From the NCBI GenBank assembly GCA_035582835.1, contig JAYKAV010001831.1:1185253-1249252 (forward strand): 64,000 nucleotides of DNA, read 5' to 3'. The DNA comes from Phoebastria nigripes (Eukaryota; Chordata; Aves; Procellariiformes; Diomedeidae). Shown piece after piece: positions 25,161 through 36,200 of this stretch (its first letter is position 1; each line of letters begins with the position of its first letter). Made by a program: the position numbers and the translations under genes. The notes under the pieces were generated by a model, which was given only the letters and a program-made list of their open reading frames with translations, searched no databases and had not been told where the DNA came from.

Positions 25161-25699
25161 TTTGCAGCCAAAAAACAAACAAACAACAAAACCCCTTAGA
25201 TATGATTCTTTTATATCAAACATCAGAGGTGTGATGCAATAGTGAGGCAAGCTCAGAAGGGAAAAAGGAGAATCCATGGTTCTCCTCAGGCTTTCAAGCA
25301 GTGACACACTGGACACCATTAGGGGTATCTTCCACGCCTGACGCCGATNATTTGATACCTACATTATCTTGTCGTAAGCGGCCTTTCTTAAATGCAGCAC
25401 TTTAGATGAAGCTTGGAGACCCAGCATTGAGGATGGGGACATTATTTCAAAAGCTTTTTGCTACAGACATCCAAGTATTGTGAGGCCTTAGCTGGGCTGA
25501 GGGTGGAAAAATGGTGTCTATAAAATTATTAAGATAATCACAGAACTTGCATTAACTTCAGTCGGTCCTAGGCTGAATTTCTTCTCACCTGGCAGAGAAA
25601 ATATATTGGCCGAGTATATTAGCTGATACCTTTTGGATGCATTGTGTGGTTGTAAAGCCAGCTAGTTCAATCCCTTTCACTGGTGCACCCAGCCCACTA
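25161..25699. other. AT-rich sequence, no gene recognised
   Basis: No recognised gene. One ambiguous base lies near 25350. About 25550-25575 resembles short motifs of old amniote repeats, but is too short to call. Confidence 0.4.
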
Positions 25700-27480
25700 A
25701 GGTCTGTGTTTTATCAGACCTCTGGGGTGGAATTACAGTTGTGAGTCTTTCTTTTGCTAGGAATAATGCACATTTAATTTGGAATTGTAAGAGGTTTCAT
25801 TACATGTTATTTCATGAATACCACCTTAATTCCAGTTAGTGACATGCAGAAATCGGCGTGAATGAACACTAAGGAGGAACAGAGCGCTATATTGTATGGT
25901 CTAAATATCCTTCTTTTTGTTAGGCACTGCTGTGCTACAGCTGTTGGTTAATATATGTCTAATCAGCTAGGAAGTACTTCAAACAGTTTTAATCAATTCC
26001 TACCAATATGACCAACTCCAGAACATTAAAATGGTAAATAAATACAAACTGTTAGACAAAATAAAATATGCTGTAGAAATGTAATGTGCACACTAAGGTC
26101 TGTCTCGTTTTCTGTCTAGAACAGTACAACTCTTAAAGGTGTTCCACTTCTTGTTTTATAATCTTGTCTGAAAAGATTTATTTTTCTTTTATGTTATTTC
26201 CTTTAGCACTTCAGTCATCTAAGTAACACTTTAATTTTACACCATTTAAAATGCTGCAGTTTTTTTATATTTTAATATATGAACCCAATCCATTTACCTG
26301 CTTTAATGGTTTTCTCCATGTGAAAAGAGAAAAGAATACACGTCCCTTAAATTTTTCCACTGGCCTTACTACAATAAATGTGAGAATCATGCTTTATGTT
26401 AATTAGCATGTATAAATCCTTTAAGTGAACATAGGACCTGGTGTGTAGTTATGGTGTCATTTGTACAAGCCTCGAGTACAGTAGGGGTATGAGGTTGACA
26501 ATGCACACCCTGGAGTGTATTACTGCTTTTATAAAAATCATACTTCTTTCAATTACTTTGGTAATGGACTCCAACCTGTGCAGATGTGGTTATGTAATTA
26601 CACATCTGAGAATCCTCATTAACCAATCGGGGTTGTCACTGCTCAGCAAGTCATGCATGTCGGGCAATTAATCCTATCAGGAATAGCTCTCCTTGGGCAA
26701 CCCATAGGATCTGCAGAAGTGTATTATCAAAATTATTCTAAAATATATGACCAATAGAAGAAAAACAAGAAAAATAAAATCAACTCTAACATAAAGAGTG
26801 TATTGCATTTGTAGTTTCGTTCCTTCTTTCTGTGTATTTCATTATCTTGATAATAAGAGATGCTCTCAATAAAAGCACCACAGTGTTCAGGAGCAGCTGA
26901 CAAATTAGCCACTAACAGTCTCTCCAAACGTTGTAAAATAAGGACGGAAAAGCTTTGGTTCAAAGAAGTTAAAAAGACATTACTTCTTTGCTTCATCTTC
27001 TGCCTGTATTTGATATTTCTCTTCCAAACACAAGCTGTAGCAGTACTTTCTTGTCATTTGCATTCCTGCACCAAAGGATTTTATGTTTTAACTGGTGATG
27101 GAAAAAAATAATAAAAAGTGTGGTTAAAGCAGGTGCTGTTTGTAGTGTTTATATAAACACATTAGCACTCTTTTGACACAGCATGACCTGAACAAGTAGT
27201 TCATCCTACTAGTAGCAGGGAAACAATAACTGAGCGTGCCAGAGCCAAGTTCATTCAGACACTGCAAAATTAACACCAGATTATGAATACGCTTGCAACT
27301 GGTAATTAATCGTGAAAATTGCTGGAGGAGTTCCCCTACTGTGAGGGATATTGGCAGAAGTATTTACTGCTAATAGGCCTTGTTTAAGCTTTTTTTTTTT
27401 TTTCCTTCCACCCCCTTAGAGATAAAACTTACAATAGACTGCACAGGAACTGGTAGATTATTACATATTCCTTTGGCCTG
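25700..27480. promoter_or_regulatory. Candidate conserved noncoding element cluster
   Basis: Several sub-blocks look enhancer-like. About 25725-25900 has TAATTTGGAATTGT and CACCTTAATTCCAG. About 26370-26420 has AATTAGCATG, a POU/homeodomain-like site, at 26401-26410. About 26540-26690 has paired TAATTAC and ATTAACCAATCGG, the latter with a CCAAT core. About 27225-27400 has GGTAATTAATCG. A perfect forkhead-like palindrome lies at 27145-27160. No coding frame longer than 87 codons occurs. The call rests on motif texture only; alignment to other birds and to mammals would decide it. Confidence 0.3.
27145..27160. promoter_or_regulatory. Perfect 16-bp palindrome with two forkhead-like half-sites
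   Basis: GTGTTTATATAAACAC is its own reverse complement. Each half carries TGTTTA, the core recognised by forkhead (FOX) proteins, so it could bind a FOX dimer. The middle also reads as TATAAA on both strands. Factor assignment is inference from the motif. Confidence 0.5.
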
Positions 27481-30400
27481 TTTTCTTATTAGCATTTCTG
27501 AATATCCCCAGTGTTTTTCTCTCTATTATTAGAAATGTGCATTGTGTGTTCACATGCAGACCATTAAACTGGCCCTTACAGAGGAGGATAATTTCACAAT
27601 CTGGATACTGTTTTTCTGTATTCCACAGTGATCTAACATTATCAGCAGTAATTTGGAGACATCATAAGAAGAGTTTTGTGTATTTCAAATAACATACAAG
27701 CTTTTATAACCTTAGGTAGTGGTTACATAATCTACAAATTCTTTGATGTGCCTATCATTTTTAACCAATTTTCCTTATATATGCCTTTTATTATGTGCTT
27801 CTAAAGTGTAAAAAATTGCCAAGATGTTTTCAATCTATTATGTTTTTAAATACAGTGAAGATATATGAGCATGACTATATTAACTAATTAAAAATAAAAA
27901 TGGAATAAATTAATTTATGGTAGGTCACATACTCTCCTCTACATTTTCCTAAAACAGATTATGTAATATAGTGTAATCATATTATATGTTTCCTCCTTTA
28001 AAAAAAAAGAAAAAAAGATATCTATTATGACTGTTTTTTAACAGATGTGTTATTGGATAGAAACAAAGGCCAGCTTCTTAGTGAAATTAATGAAAGACTT
28101 GCTATTGAGTTTAATGAAAGTGGGGTTGAGTCCCATATCTGTTAAAATTTTATTATTGTATAATATGGGCATTATGGAGGCATTTATTGCTGATTTTATG
28201 ATGAACAGTAATGATTCTTGGCCCATATATGCCAATATTTGATTAAATCCCTATATAGCATATTCTTCAGGCAATTTAGTCAATAATTACAACCGTTTGA
28301 CTTTTATAAGATTTTTGAGATTGATCTTTTTCCAAAGATGTTTAACTATTTCTTTTGAGAACTTGTTCATTATTTTCCCATTGATTTTAATAGGAATGAA
28401 ACTTTACTCCTTAAATATTTAGTACCCAAGCACTATGTCTTGTATTTCTTTATTAAAGATTGGTGGGTTTTGTCTTTTCAAAACTACTCAGAATCAGGAC
28501 TTCATTTCTTTAATTTTTTTTCTTCTAAAACACATACTTACTCTTCATCTTTCCATCTTTCTGAGAAACAGAGTACTGTCAGCCTAAACACAATCACAGC
28601 CTTATATTTTTCTGTGGGTTAGGTGTATATTTTATGGCCCATACTTAAGCCCAGTGCAGACAATGGAGACAATGTAAACAATAGACACACCACCATTGAA
28701 TCAACCATTCAGACTGAGAATGTTGTATAGTAACTAACATTTGAAAATATACTATGTTTGTTGAATTTTTACTCCTTGTGGCTTTGATAGTTTCAAATAA
28801 ACNGAGGTGCTCTCATTAACATTACTTTTATATTTTGTTCATCTANACAGAGGGGCTTTTGTCTAGTTGGCATAATTTAGTGTGAAAGATCACACAGTCA
28901 AAAGTAGGCTACATTGCTCTAAACAGCTATGCTTTATAGTGAAGATGCCTTGCAAATATTTATTCATGATAGCACACTGTGTAACCTTCCCTCTGTCTTC
29001 CCCTCAAATTCTCTGAGGCTTTTTTTTTTCTTTAGCTGATCCCTCAGGCAACAAAAAACAACAGCTAACAATTAGTAGCTGTCACACTGTTCTGACACAG
29101 AACAATAAAACATTGCAGAGGTTAAACTGTCTCTGGTTTATGTTAAGAGTAACGATTCTGGTCATTTATATGCCTCTAGCATAAAAGTTTTATATCATTT
29201 AAAATTTTCTATATTAAATTAGTTGTAGTACCAAAGCATGTTATGTTTCATTTATGTAAAGAAAACAGGCCACCATTCAACAAATGGCTTTTGCTTTGAG
29301 TGAGATTGCAATTGTAGTTTTAGGTATCTGAAGGCTGGATTCAAAAAAAAAAAAAGGTTTTCAAATAAGAACTCCTTTCCTAGGTATCACAGCTGTCTAG
29401 TATTAGCATTTTGTTGCTCTGAAAAAGGGAATGTTCAAAGCTCTACACACGCGTATATAAAGTCAGTCATATGCTGAATTATTCAGCGTGTCCTTTGTAT
29501 CTTTCCAACTTCATTAGCTATTTAATGTGGTATATTTTGTTTTAATTAATGTTTAAAAAATGCATTCTATATTATTCAAATAATAATGAATTTTAAAAAA
29601 AAATAGACCTTGTGTTGCAAAGGATATCTGAGGTCACGTACTCTAATTCACAATGAATAGCAATTTACCCATGTTACTTCCGTTTCTACATAGTATGAAA
29701 AGGCATGTCTGACTGCTGTTAATATAAAAATATAAGTGTTTGTTGAGGTAACAGATGTTATTAACCATTTATATTCCTATGGCTCCTAACAGCTTCCTTT
29801 CTCAAATATTTTATAGCCTTCATAAAGTGACATTCCCAATAATTTTGTTTTTTAACCTTAAAAATGTCTCATTATGTATGACAAGGAAGCTCTGATTTTG
29901 GTTGAGCAAATAATGTTGCTGTAATTTAATTGAGTAGGTGATAATTTTAATTTTCCCAATCAAACTGTTTAACTTTGACATAGCTCACTTTTACAATTTG
30001 CTTATGTATTGTGGAAATAATAATACTGAAAAGAAAAACAATAATAAAATAGAAGTCTCCACACACTTGGTGTAAGAACCAAAAATCTGTTTGGTTTATA
30101 TAATCAGAATATCCTTGACTTATAAAGAAAAGATATAAAGAGTAAAGTGTATTCGTGCAAGGCTGTGGCCAAATTCACTGTGAACAGATCTGTGTCCACA
30201 GTGGCAACATGACACAAAAAAAAAGAAAATAATCAAAATTCATGACGTTTATGTATCCAAACCAGAAACATTCACATGCACGTACCAGCTGGACCATAGA
30301 GGGTTTCCTCTTCACCAAAAGGAGTAACTTCTATTTGTGAAGCTCTTCTTTGAAGAGAGAAAACAAAAGGTAATTTAGCCATATATTCTGTATGGACTGC

Positions 30401-31949
30401 ATTGGACACCGGAGACCTTCAGAGGTAGCTGCATCTCTCCGTTGATCATTTAACAACTTCCTGTGGCACAAATAGTTCTGCATGTCTAAAATGCTGGTGT
30501 ATCCACACACAAGTAAACTTCTGAGTTAATCATGCTGGATCAAGGTCTCAGGACCCTTCAGGCAGCACTCTGCACTGGCCATTTTGCTAACACTTTTTGC
30601 AAGGACATAAGCCACCCTTGAATACGAAGTCAGGTTTTAACAAACAAGCAGTTTGGCACTTTCTCACAGACATATCATACTTACTCCAGGTACCACTTGC
30701 TCACAGTGTTGCTTCTTATGATCTAATCTCTTCAAAATCCAAAATGGACAAAGCACTCCAGCACCCCCAAANAACAAATAAGTAAAAGTGGCTGAAAATG
30801 ACTGATTTATCATCCAAGTACTTTCTTTACATGATAGACATAAAGACTCTGAAGGAACTATTATGAACCATCTTGACAAAAATCCATTTAAGAAGTGTGC
30901 CTTTCTATACATGTATACAATAGACAGTGTAATTACAGCATATGGGGTAAATAGTATATGTTTTTAAAATTAGTATGCATGCCAAAACACGTTTACCTTA
31001 AAGACTGTAGCAGCTTTAAGGCAGTTATTTTAGTCCATCAGGTAAATAGCACTCATTTCCTAAATGCTGCACAAATGTATGTTATTATGCAGTATGTGTG
31101 TTATTACATAATAGACTGCAGTGGCTTTGAAAAAGATAAACTATTCTGTTGTGTCAATACTTCTAAAAATTCGTGACATCATATTTTTACTTCCCTAGGT
31201 TGGGAATAAAATAATAAAAAGTAAAACAAAGAAAGGAGCAAAGGCAGCTCTGAAACAATAACTAAATCCCCTACACCTATGACTGCCCAAGCAATCATTA
31301 GGGGTTTCATTTTTGACTGTCACCATTTCGGAGTATTTTCATGTGGGACAGAAGATTCTGCTCAGTGTAGTAGGAAAGGCAGAAAGAGCTATAATTTTGC
31401 ATATTACTGATGACCTATTTCTTTTTGCTGGAGTAAAGGAGTAGAATTTGTTTAGCCTTGACAAACTTTCTTTTGCAAGTATTCTCTGCTATGATACATA
31501 TTCTTTCTTCCTACACTTGTATGCTGTTTGTGTTGGAAGCATCAGAGTTATTGGGCTGTCTATGGGCCATGCAGAACTGAAATAGCATTTGAAGATGAAA
31601 ATATGAAATGCACTAGGACAAACAGGAAAGGTTTCAGAAAAAAAAAAAATACAAAAGCAATAAAAGAAATGGCTTATGAGGAGACATAAGAAAAGAACAA
31701 ACCAAAATTAAGGAGTGGGTTCTGAGGGTGTAATGGACCTAGAGAATGAAGGTCAAAGATCCTTTTCCCCTTCTCACTGATCATATGCCTTGCTAATAGA
31801 TCAAGTAGTCTCAGAGTCTATGCTCACAAATCCTAAGGAATGATGGTACAAAATCATGGATCTATACTAGTACGAGAGAAAAAGAGGAGACAAGACCAAG
31901 GCTGAAAACCTAAAGCAAAGTCATCCAATCTTGGCAGTCATGGATAAAA
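27481..31949. other. AT-rich sequence, no gene recognised
   Basis: About 4.5 kb of strongly AT-rich sequence. Open frames of at most 83 codons are scattered on both strands without motifs. Ambiguous bases occur near 28803, 28846 and 30772. Short A- and T-runs (for example near 28001 and 29343) are the only repeats. Confidence 0.5.
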
Positions 31950-32286
31950 AATAGAGTTTGGGACCCTTCACACTTCTTTGTGGATCAGTCATTCCTTCTC
32001 CTTCCCCCTGTGGAAGGCATCACTTGCCTCCTGTAATCCCTGCCCCATACAGACATCCTGTGCCCACTTGCCAAGCAGCCAGCCTAACGGTCTGTCCTCC
32101 ACCCAGAAGCAGGAGCCACAGCACTCTTGCACCATCATCCTCCAGTGCCACAGGGGCAGCAAGCAGGAAAAGGAGTATAGCTATAATCCTGGTGGGCTAC
32201 CCCAGCTAGGATATGGGAGTCTGATCCTGTAGGTGACGAGTTTGTTTTTTCCTTTCCCCTTTGGAATAACTCTCCCAGAAGCTTCT
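31950..32286. other. GC-richer block abutting the CR1 3' end
   Basis: The sequence from about 31950 to 32240 is richer in C and G than the upstream flank. Two plus-strand frames (31958-32209 and 31978-32232) are open with Ser/Pro/Cys-rich products. No family is recognised. It lies directly beyond the 3' tail of the antisense CR1 copy, so it marks the insertion target and is not part of that element. Confidence 0.35.
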
Positions 32287-32336
32287 TAGAATCATAGAAT
32301 CACAGAATAGAATCATAGAATAGAATCATAGAATAG
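32287..32336. repeat. CR1 3'-tail microsatellite
   Basis: Tandem imperfect AGAATCAT / AGAATAG-type units form the 3' tail of the CR1 copy. CR1 ends in short octamer repeats rather than poly-A, so this marks a complete 3' terminus. Confidence 0.9.
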
Positions 32337-32405
32337 TTTGGGTTGGAAGGGACCTTTAAAGGCCATCTAGTCCAACCCCCCTGCAATGAGCAGGGACATC
32401 TTCAA

Positions 32406-33290
32406 CTAGATCAGGTTGCTCAGAGCCCCGTCCAACCTGACCTTGAATGTTTCCAGGGATGGGGCATCTACCACCTCTCTGGGCAACCTGTGCCAGTGTT
32501 TCACCACCCTCAGCGTAAAAAATTTCTTCCTTATATCTAGTCTAAATCTACCCTCTTTTAGTTTAAAGCTATTCCCCCTTGTCCTGTCACAACAGGCCCT
32601 GCTAAAAAGTCTGTCCCCATCTTTCTTACAAGCCCCCTTTAAGTACTGAAAGGCTGCAATAAGGTCTCCCCNAAGCCTTCTCTTCTCCAGGCTGAAAAAC
32701 CCCAACTCTCTCAGCCTTTCTTCATAGGAGAGGCGTTCCATCCCCCTGATCATTTTTGTGGCCCTACTCTGGACCCGCTCCAACAGGTCCATGTCTTTCT
32801 TATGCTGAGGGCTCCAGAGCTGGACGCAGTACTCCAGGTGGGGTCTCACCAGAGCAGAAGGGCAGAACCACCTCCCTCAACCTGCTGGCCACGCTTCTTT
32901 TCATGCAGCCCAGCATATGGTTGGCCTTCTGGGCTGCAAGCGCACATTGCNGGCTCATGTCCAGCTTTTCATCCACCAGTACCCCCAAGCCCTTCTCGGC
33001 AGGGCTGCTCTCCATCCCTTCATCCCCCAGCCTGTATTGATACCAGGGGTTGCCCCGACCCAGGTGCAGGACCTTGCACTTGGCCTTGTTGAACCTCATG
33101 AGGTTCACATGGGCCCACTCCTCGAGCTTGTCCAGGTCCCTCTGGATGGCATCCCGTCCCTCAGGCATCTCGATCGCACCACTCAGCTTGGTGTCATCTG
33201 CAAACTTGCTGAGGGTGCACTCGATCCCACTGTCTATGTCATTGATGAAGATATTAAACAGTACTGGTCCCAGTATGGACCCCTGAGGGA
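32406..33290 (-). pseudogene. CR1 ORF2 reverse-transcriptase C-terminal remnant, frameshifted
   Basis: Read on the minus strand, the coding remnant starts at [19 protein letters not shown]. It carries the reverse-transcriptase palm motif FADD (about 33193-33204) and continues through [18 protein letters not shown] and [19 protein letters not shown]. Near 32856-32862 the frame breaks: the expected leucine-alanine-leucine stretch before [13 protein letters not shown] is lost. This is consistent with a deletion of about 5 bases compared with the usual CR1 sequence (from memory). The second part then reads [20 protein letters not shown] through to LETFKVRLDGALSNLI, the normal CR1 ORF2 end. The protein lacks the endonuclease and most fingers, so it is a dead copy. 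Confidence 0.9.
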
Positions 33291-36200
33291 ATTCTTGAAT
33301 CCCCCTTATTTCATCCAAGCACCGGAGTGAGTGAATTAGCACAAACAATTCGNTATTGATCTGCATGGGCAGGAGGTGAGCTTACACAGTTCAAATTATG
33401 TTCAATACCTGAATAAGTGATCCCAACTACTCTAGCAAAAGAGTTTAAAAGTCACAAAGTTGCTCACACTGTACTGAAGAATACACGTACACACTTCAGG
33501 AGGAGCTATGGGAGGTTCGTACCTCTTGGACTTCCACTCTTAAGGGTGAGCGCTGTAGTCATCTATTATTGAAGTGATACCAGTCAGAGTCTTGTTTACA
33601 TGTATATGATTTTTCTTTCTTTTATTTAAAGATTACCTCCATGCTTGGGGAAGTATGGAAACAAAATGTGATTGCAGAAGTTTTGGATTAATCAGGGTTT
33701 ACTTCACTCACAGGAATTTCTATTTCTATTTCTAGATCCAATAGAGAGAAAAAGCTGAAATAATCTATCCAGCCCTATTCATTCTTTAAAGTCATAACAA
33801 TCTCTTTTTGGAAGGATCTAGACTAATTTGTCACACAGGAGCACTATCATTATAGTGTTGACAGTAGATGACAATTTCAGCAGAAGTTCCAAGAGTTCAC
33901 AGAATATGAATTGTCTTTTTGTCCCTAAGGGTAGTCCCTCTGGATGGGGTCTGAATTTTGTTTGCTGAATGACCTGGTTTCTACTTTCTAAACTGGAGCA
34001 AGGTGGCAGTTGCTCCAGGAACGACACCCTTATATTTCCATTTTGAGGTAGAGAGAGTCAGGAATGAGCCAATATATTCAGTATATTACTAAAGGGGGAT
34101 ACATTTAGAGGTACTTGAATTTTAATTAACATGACATTCAGGAGCAAATTTGAAAATGAAACCATTTATGTAGGTAATTAAATAACCAAAAATTTAATTA
34201 CCTAATTTGTATCATTCTCAGGTTGAAAATTCTCACTTGTGTGACATAACTAAATTGCTCCAAATTACCAGAATGAGGCATTTTAGTTGACACAGATGGA
34301 AAGAAGTAGTTCAGGAGAGTTCTCACAATTTTGATATCTTGTCCTGACTTCAGAGTAGTTACCAAATTTTAATTGACTGGGAAAACTGTTTTGCTCCATT
34401 CTTGAGAGATTCCTCCCAGTGTATTGCTGAATTATCCATGCCACTGCCTTCCACCCAGTGGTTTCACAGTCAGAAATATGGCTAGACCCAAAGTTCTACT
34501 TTCATCAAGGTGAACTCCAGCTTCAAGGATTAAATTTGTTAAAAAATATTTTTACCCTGGGGATAAAGACACTGTGTTTCACATTTGCATGTTGCTAATG
34601 TGAGAGTTGGAATTTTGAGAACAATCACCAAAAGTATTCTTCCCAGAGAAGCCCAGGTAAACTAATGCCCTGCAATTTTTAGTGGTGAACAAAGTATTTT
34701 CCTTTTGAACTGAAAAGCTTCTTTGGGTCTTCCAGCATAGTAAGTCTAAAAAGGGAAGCCCATTTATTGCATTTATATATGTGGAAGATTTTTTTCTATA
34801 CTTTCACATTTATTCTTATTTAAAGCAATATTTATTTCTTCAACTTGCACAAAGAGGGGATCCAATGAAAACACAACACATCTTTGCAAACAGCAATTCT
34901 CTTGCTTGCAGGAATCCTTTGGTATTTTAGCCCCAATGATGGAGAAAAAGCAGTTTGTTATGAGTGCTGAATTGCTTTTTCTTTTCACATGTAGTAGCAC
35001 TTAAGTGTCATGTTAAGCCCAAGGCAGGAAAGACTTTAAATGACCTGTTCTGACTGGAATTGTGTTTACTGTACTTTTTTCAAAATGCAGTGAAGGATCC
35101 CCTCCCTTATCAGTACCTAAAGTCTAACAGCTTGCAGACTCAAATTTCCCCTCCCAGGCAATGTTGGATTTGTCTGTTATTTTTCACAACAAAGGGTTTC
35201 ATGAATTCTGCAGTTTGGATTTCTGCCTTGTATTATCTAGTGTCACCCTCTAGGCTAGGAATCAGCATTTTTCAGCTCCCAGAAATTGCCCAAAAGGCTG
35301 CTAGAAGCATTGCACATCGAGATGTGTAGGTACACATCTTTCTAACTGTTTGCATCGGGAATTCTGGCAGAGAAGTTGTAGGAGTACTCTCTGTGGGACT
35401 AAACCAGTGAACAATTAAGCAGTGTCTGTAGGGGGTGATTGCCCTTGGCGTTCGTGAAGGCAGGTGTGGCATGCAGGGTTCACTCATTCAAACCTTCAGT
35501 GAATCCATATGGCAGAAGAGCCTTATAAACATAATGAATGTGGGAAAATCTTCCACTGGAGTTGACACTGCTGCTCTCCCCAGTCACTCGCTGTGTTCTG
35601 CTCTGGTTTTCCTTCATCCAGGCTGCACCTTGTGTTTCTCCCTACCCTGCCTTACACCTGGAACAACCAGACAATGCTAGCCCATGCACTCTCCTTCACA
35701 AAAATAAACCTCCCAGAACTGAATTATTCCTTGAAGCAACCCTCCCTCACTCCTTCTGCCATGTCCTATGAACATCTTGTGGGTTTGTGTTTGCATTGTC
35801 CCTTCACTGTCTATAGGTTGTAAATTCCTCAGTAAGAAAGCTTTATGTTGCCTCGTTTCACACTACATATGGTGCTAGGTACATTAGGGATGTTAGTGAC
35901 ATGCTAACACGTGCCATGCTTGTTGGAGAGTAAAATGCAAAACATAGAAGTCGCTGGGTTTTTTTTTACCTCTATAGTGGTAACTATCTTGGGCCAGCAC
36001 ACATATATGTACATGCAGTTTGGTTTCTTGCTGGCTNTCACCAAAGGCCTCAGTGGCCTCAGCATCCCTCCATGACAAGAGGAAGGACAGTAGCTCCATC
36101 AGGTTTGATATTGGTTTTTAGCAATGGGCCGGGGGTGCCACAGGAGCTCTCTGAAAGATTCACATTCCCAACATGTTAACTCCAAAGGAGCTCAAAATTG

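Larger units (their letters stand above)
32287..33290 (-). mobile_element. 5'-truncated CR1 LINE with intact 3' end
   Basis: This is about 1 kb of CR1 in antisense orientation. The 3' end (left) has the octamer-type tail, here imperfect AGAATCAT/AGAATAG units at 32287-32336. It is followed by the typical 3' UTR start read on the plus strand as GTTTGGGTTGGAAGGGACCT. The 5' boundary is near 33290, where similarity stops just upstream of the reverse-transcriptase PQGS motif. Truncation at this point is the usual outcome of incomplete CR1 reverse transcription. One ambiguous base lies at 32672 and another near 32951. Similarity to the usual CR1 sequence looks high, so this copy is younger than the one at 51930. 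Confidence 0.97.

Noticed and set aside
32281..32340. Short spaced repeats that could suggest a CRISPR-like array
   Set aside because: They are the known octamer-type 3' tail of the CR1 element, with no spacers.
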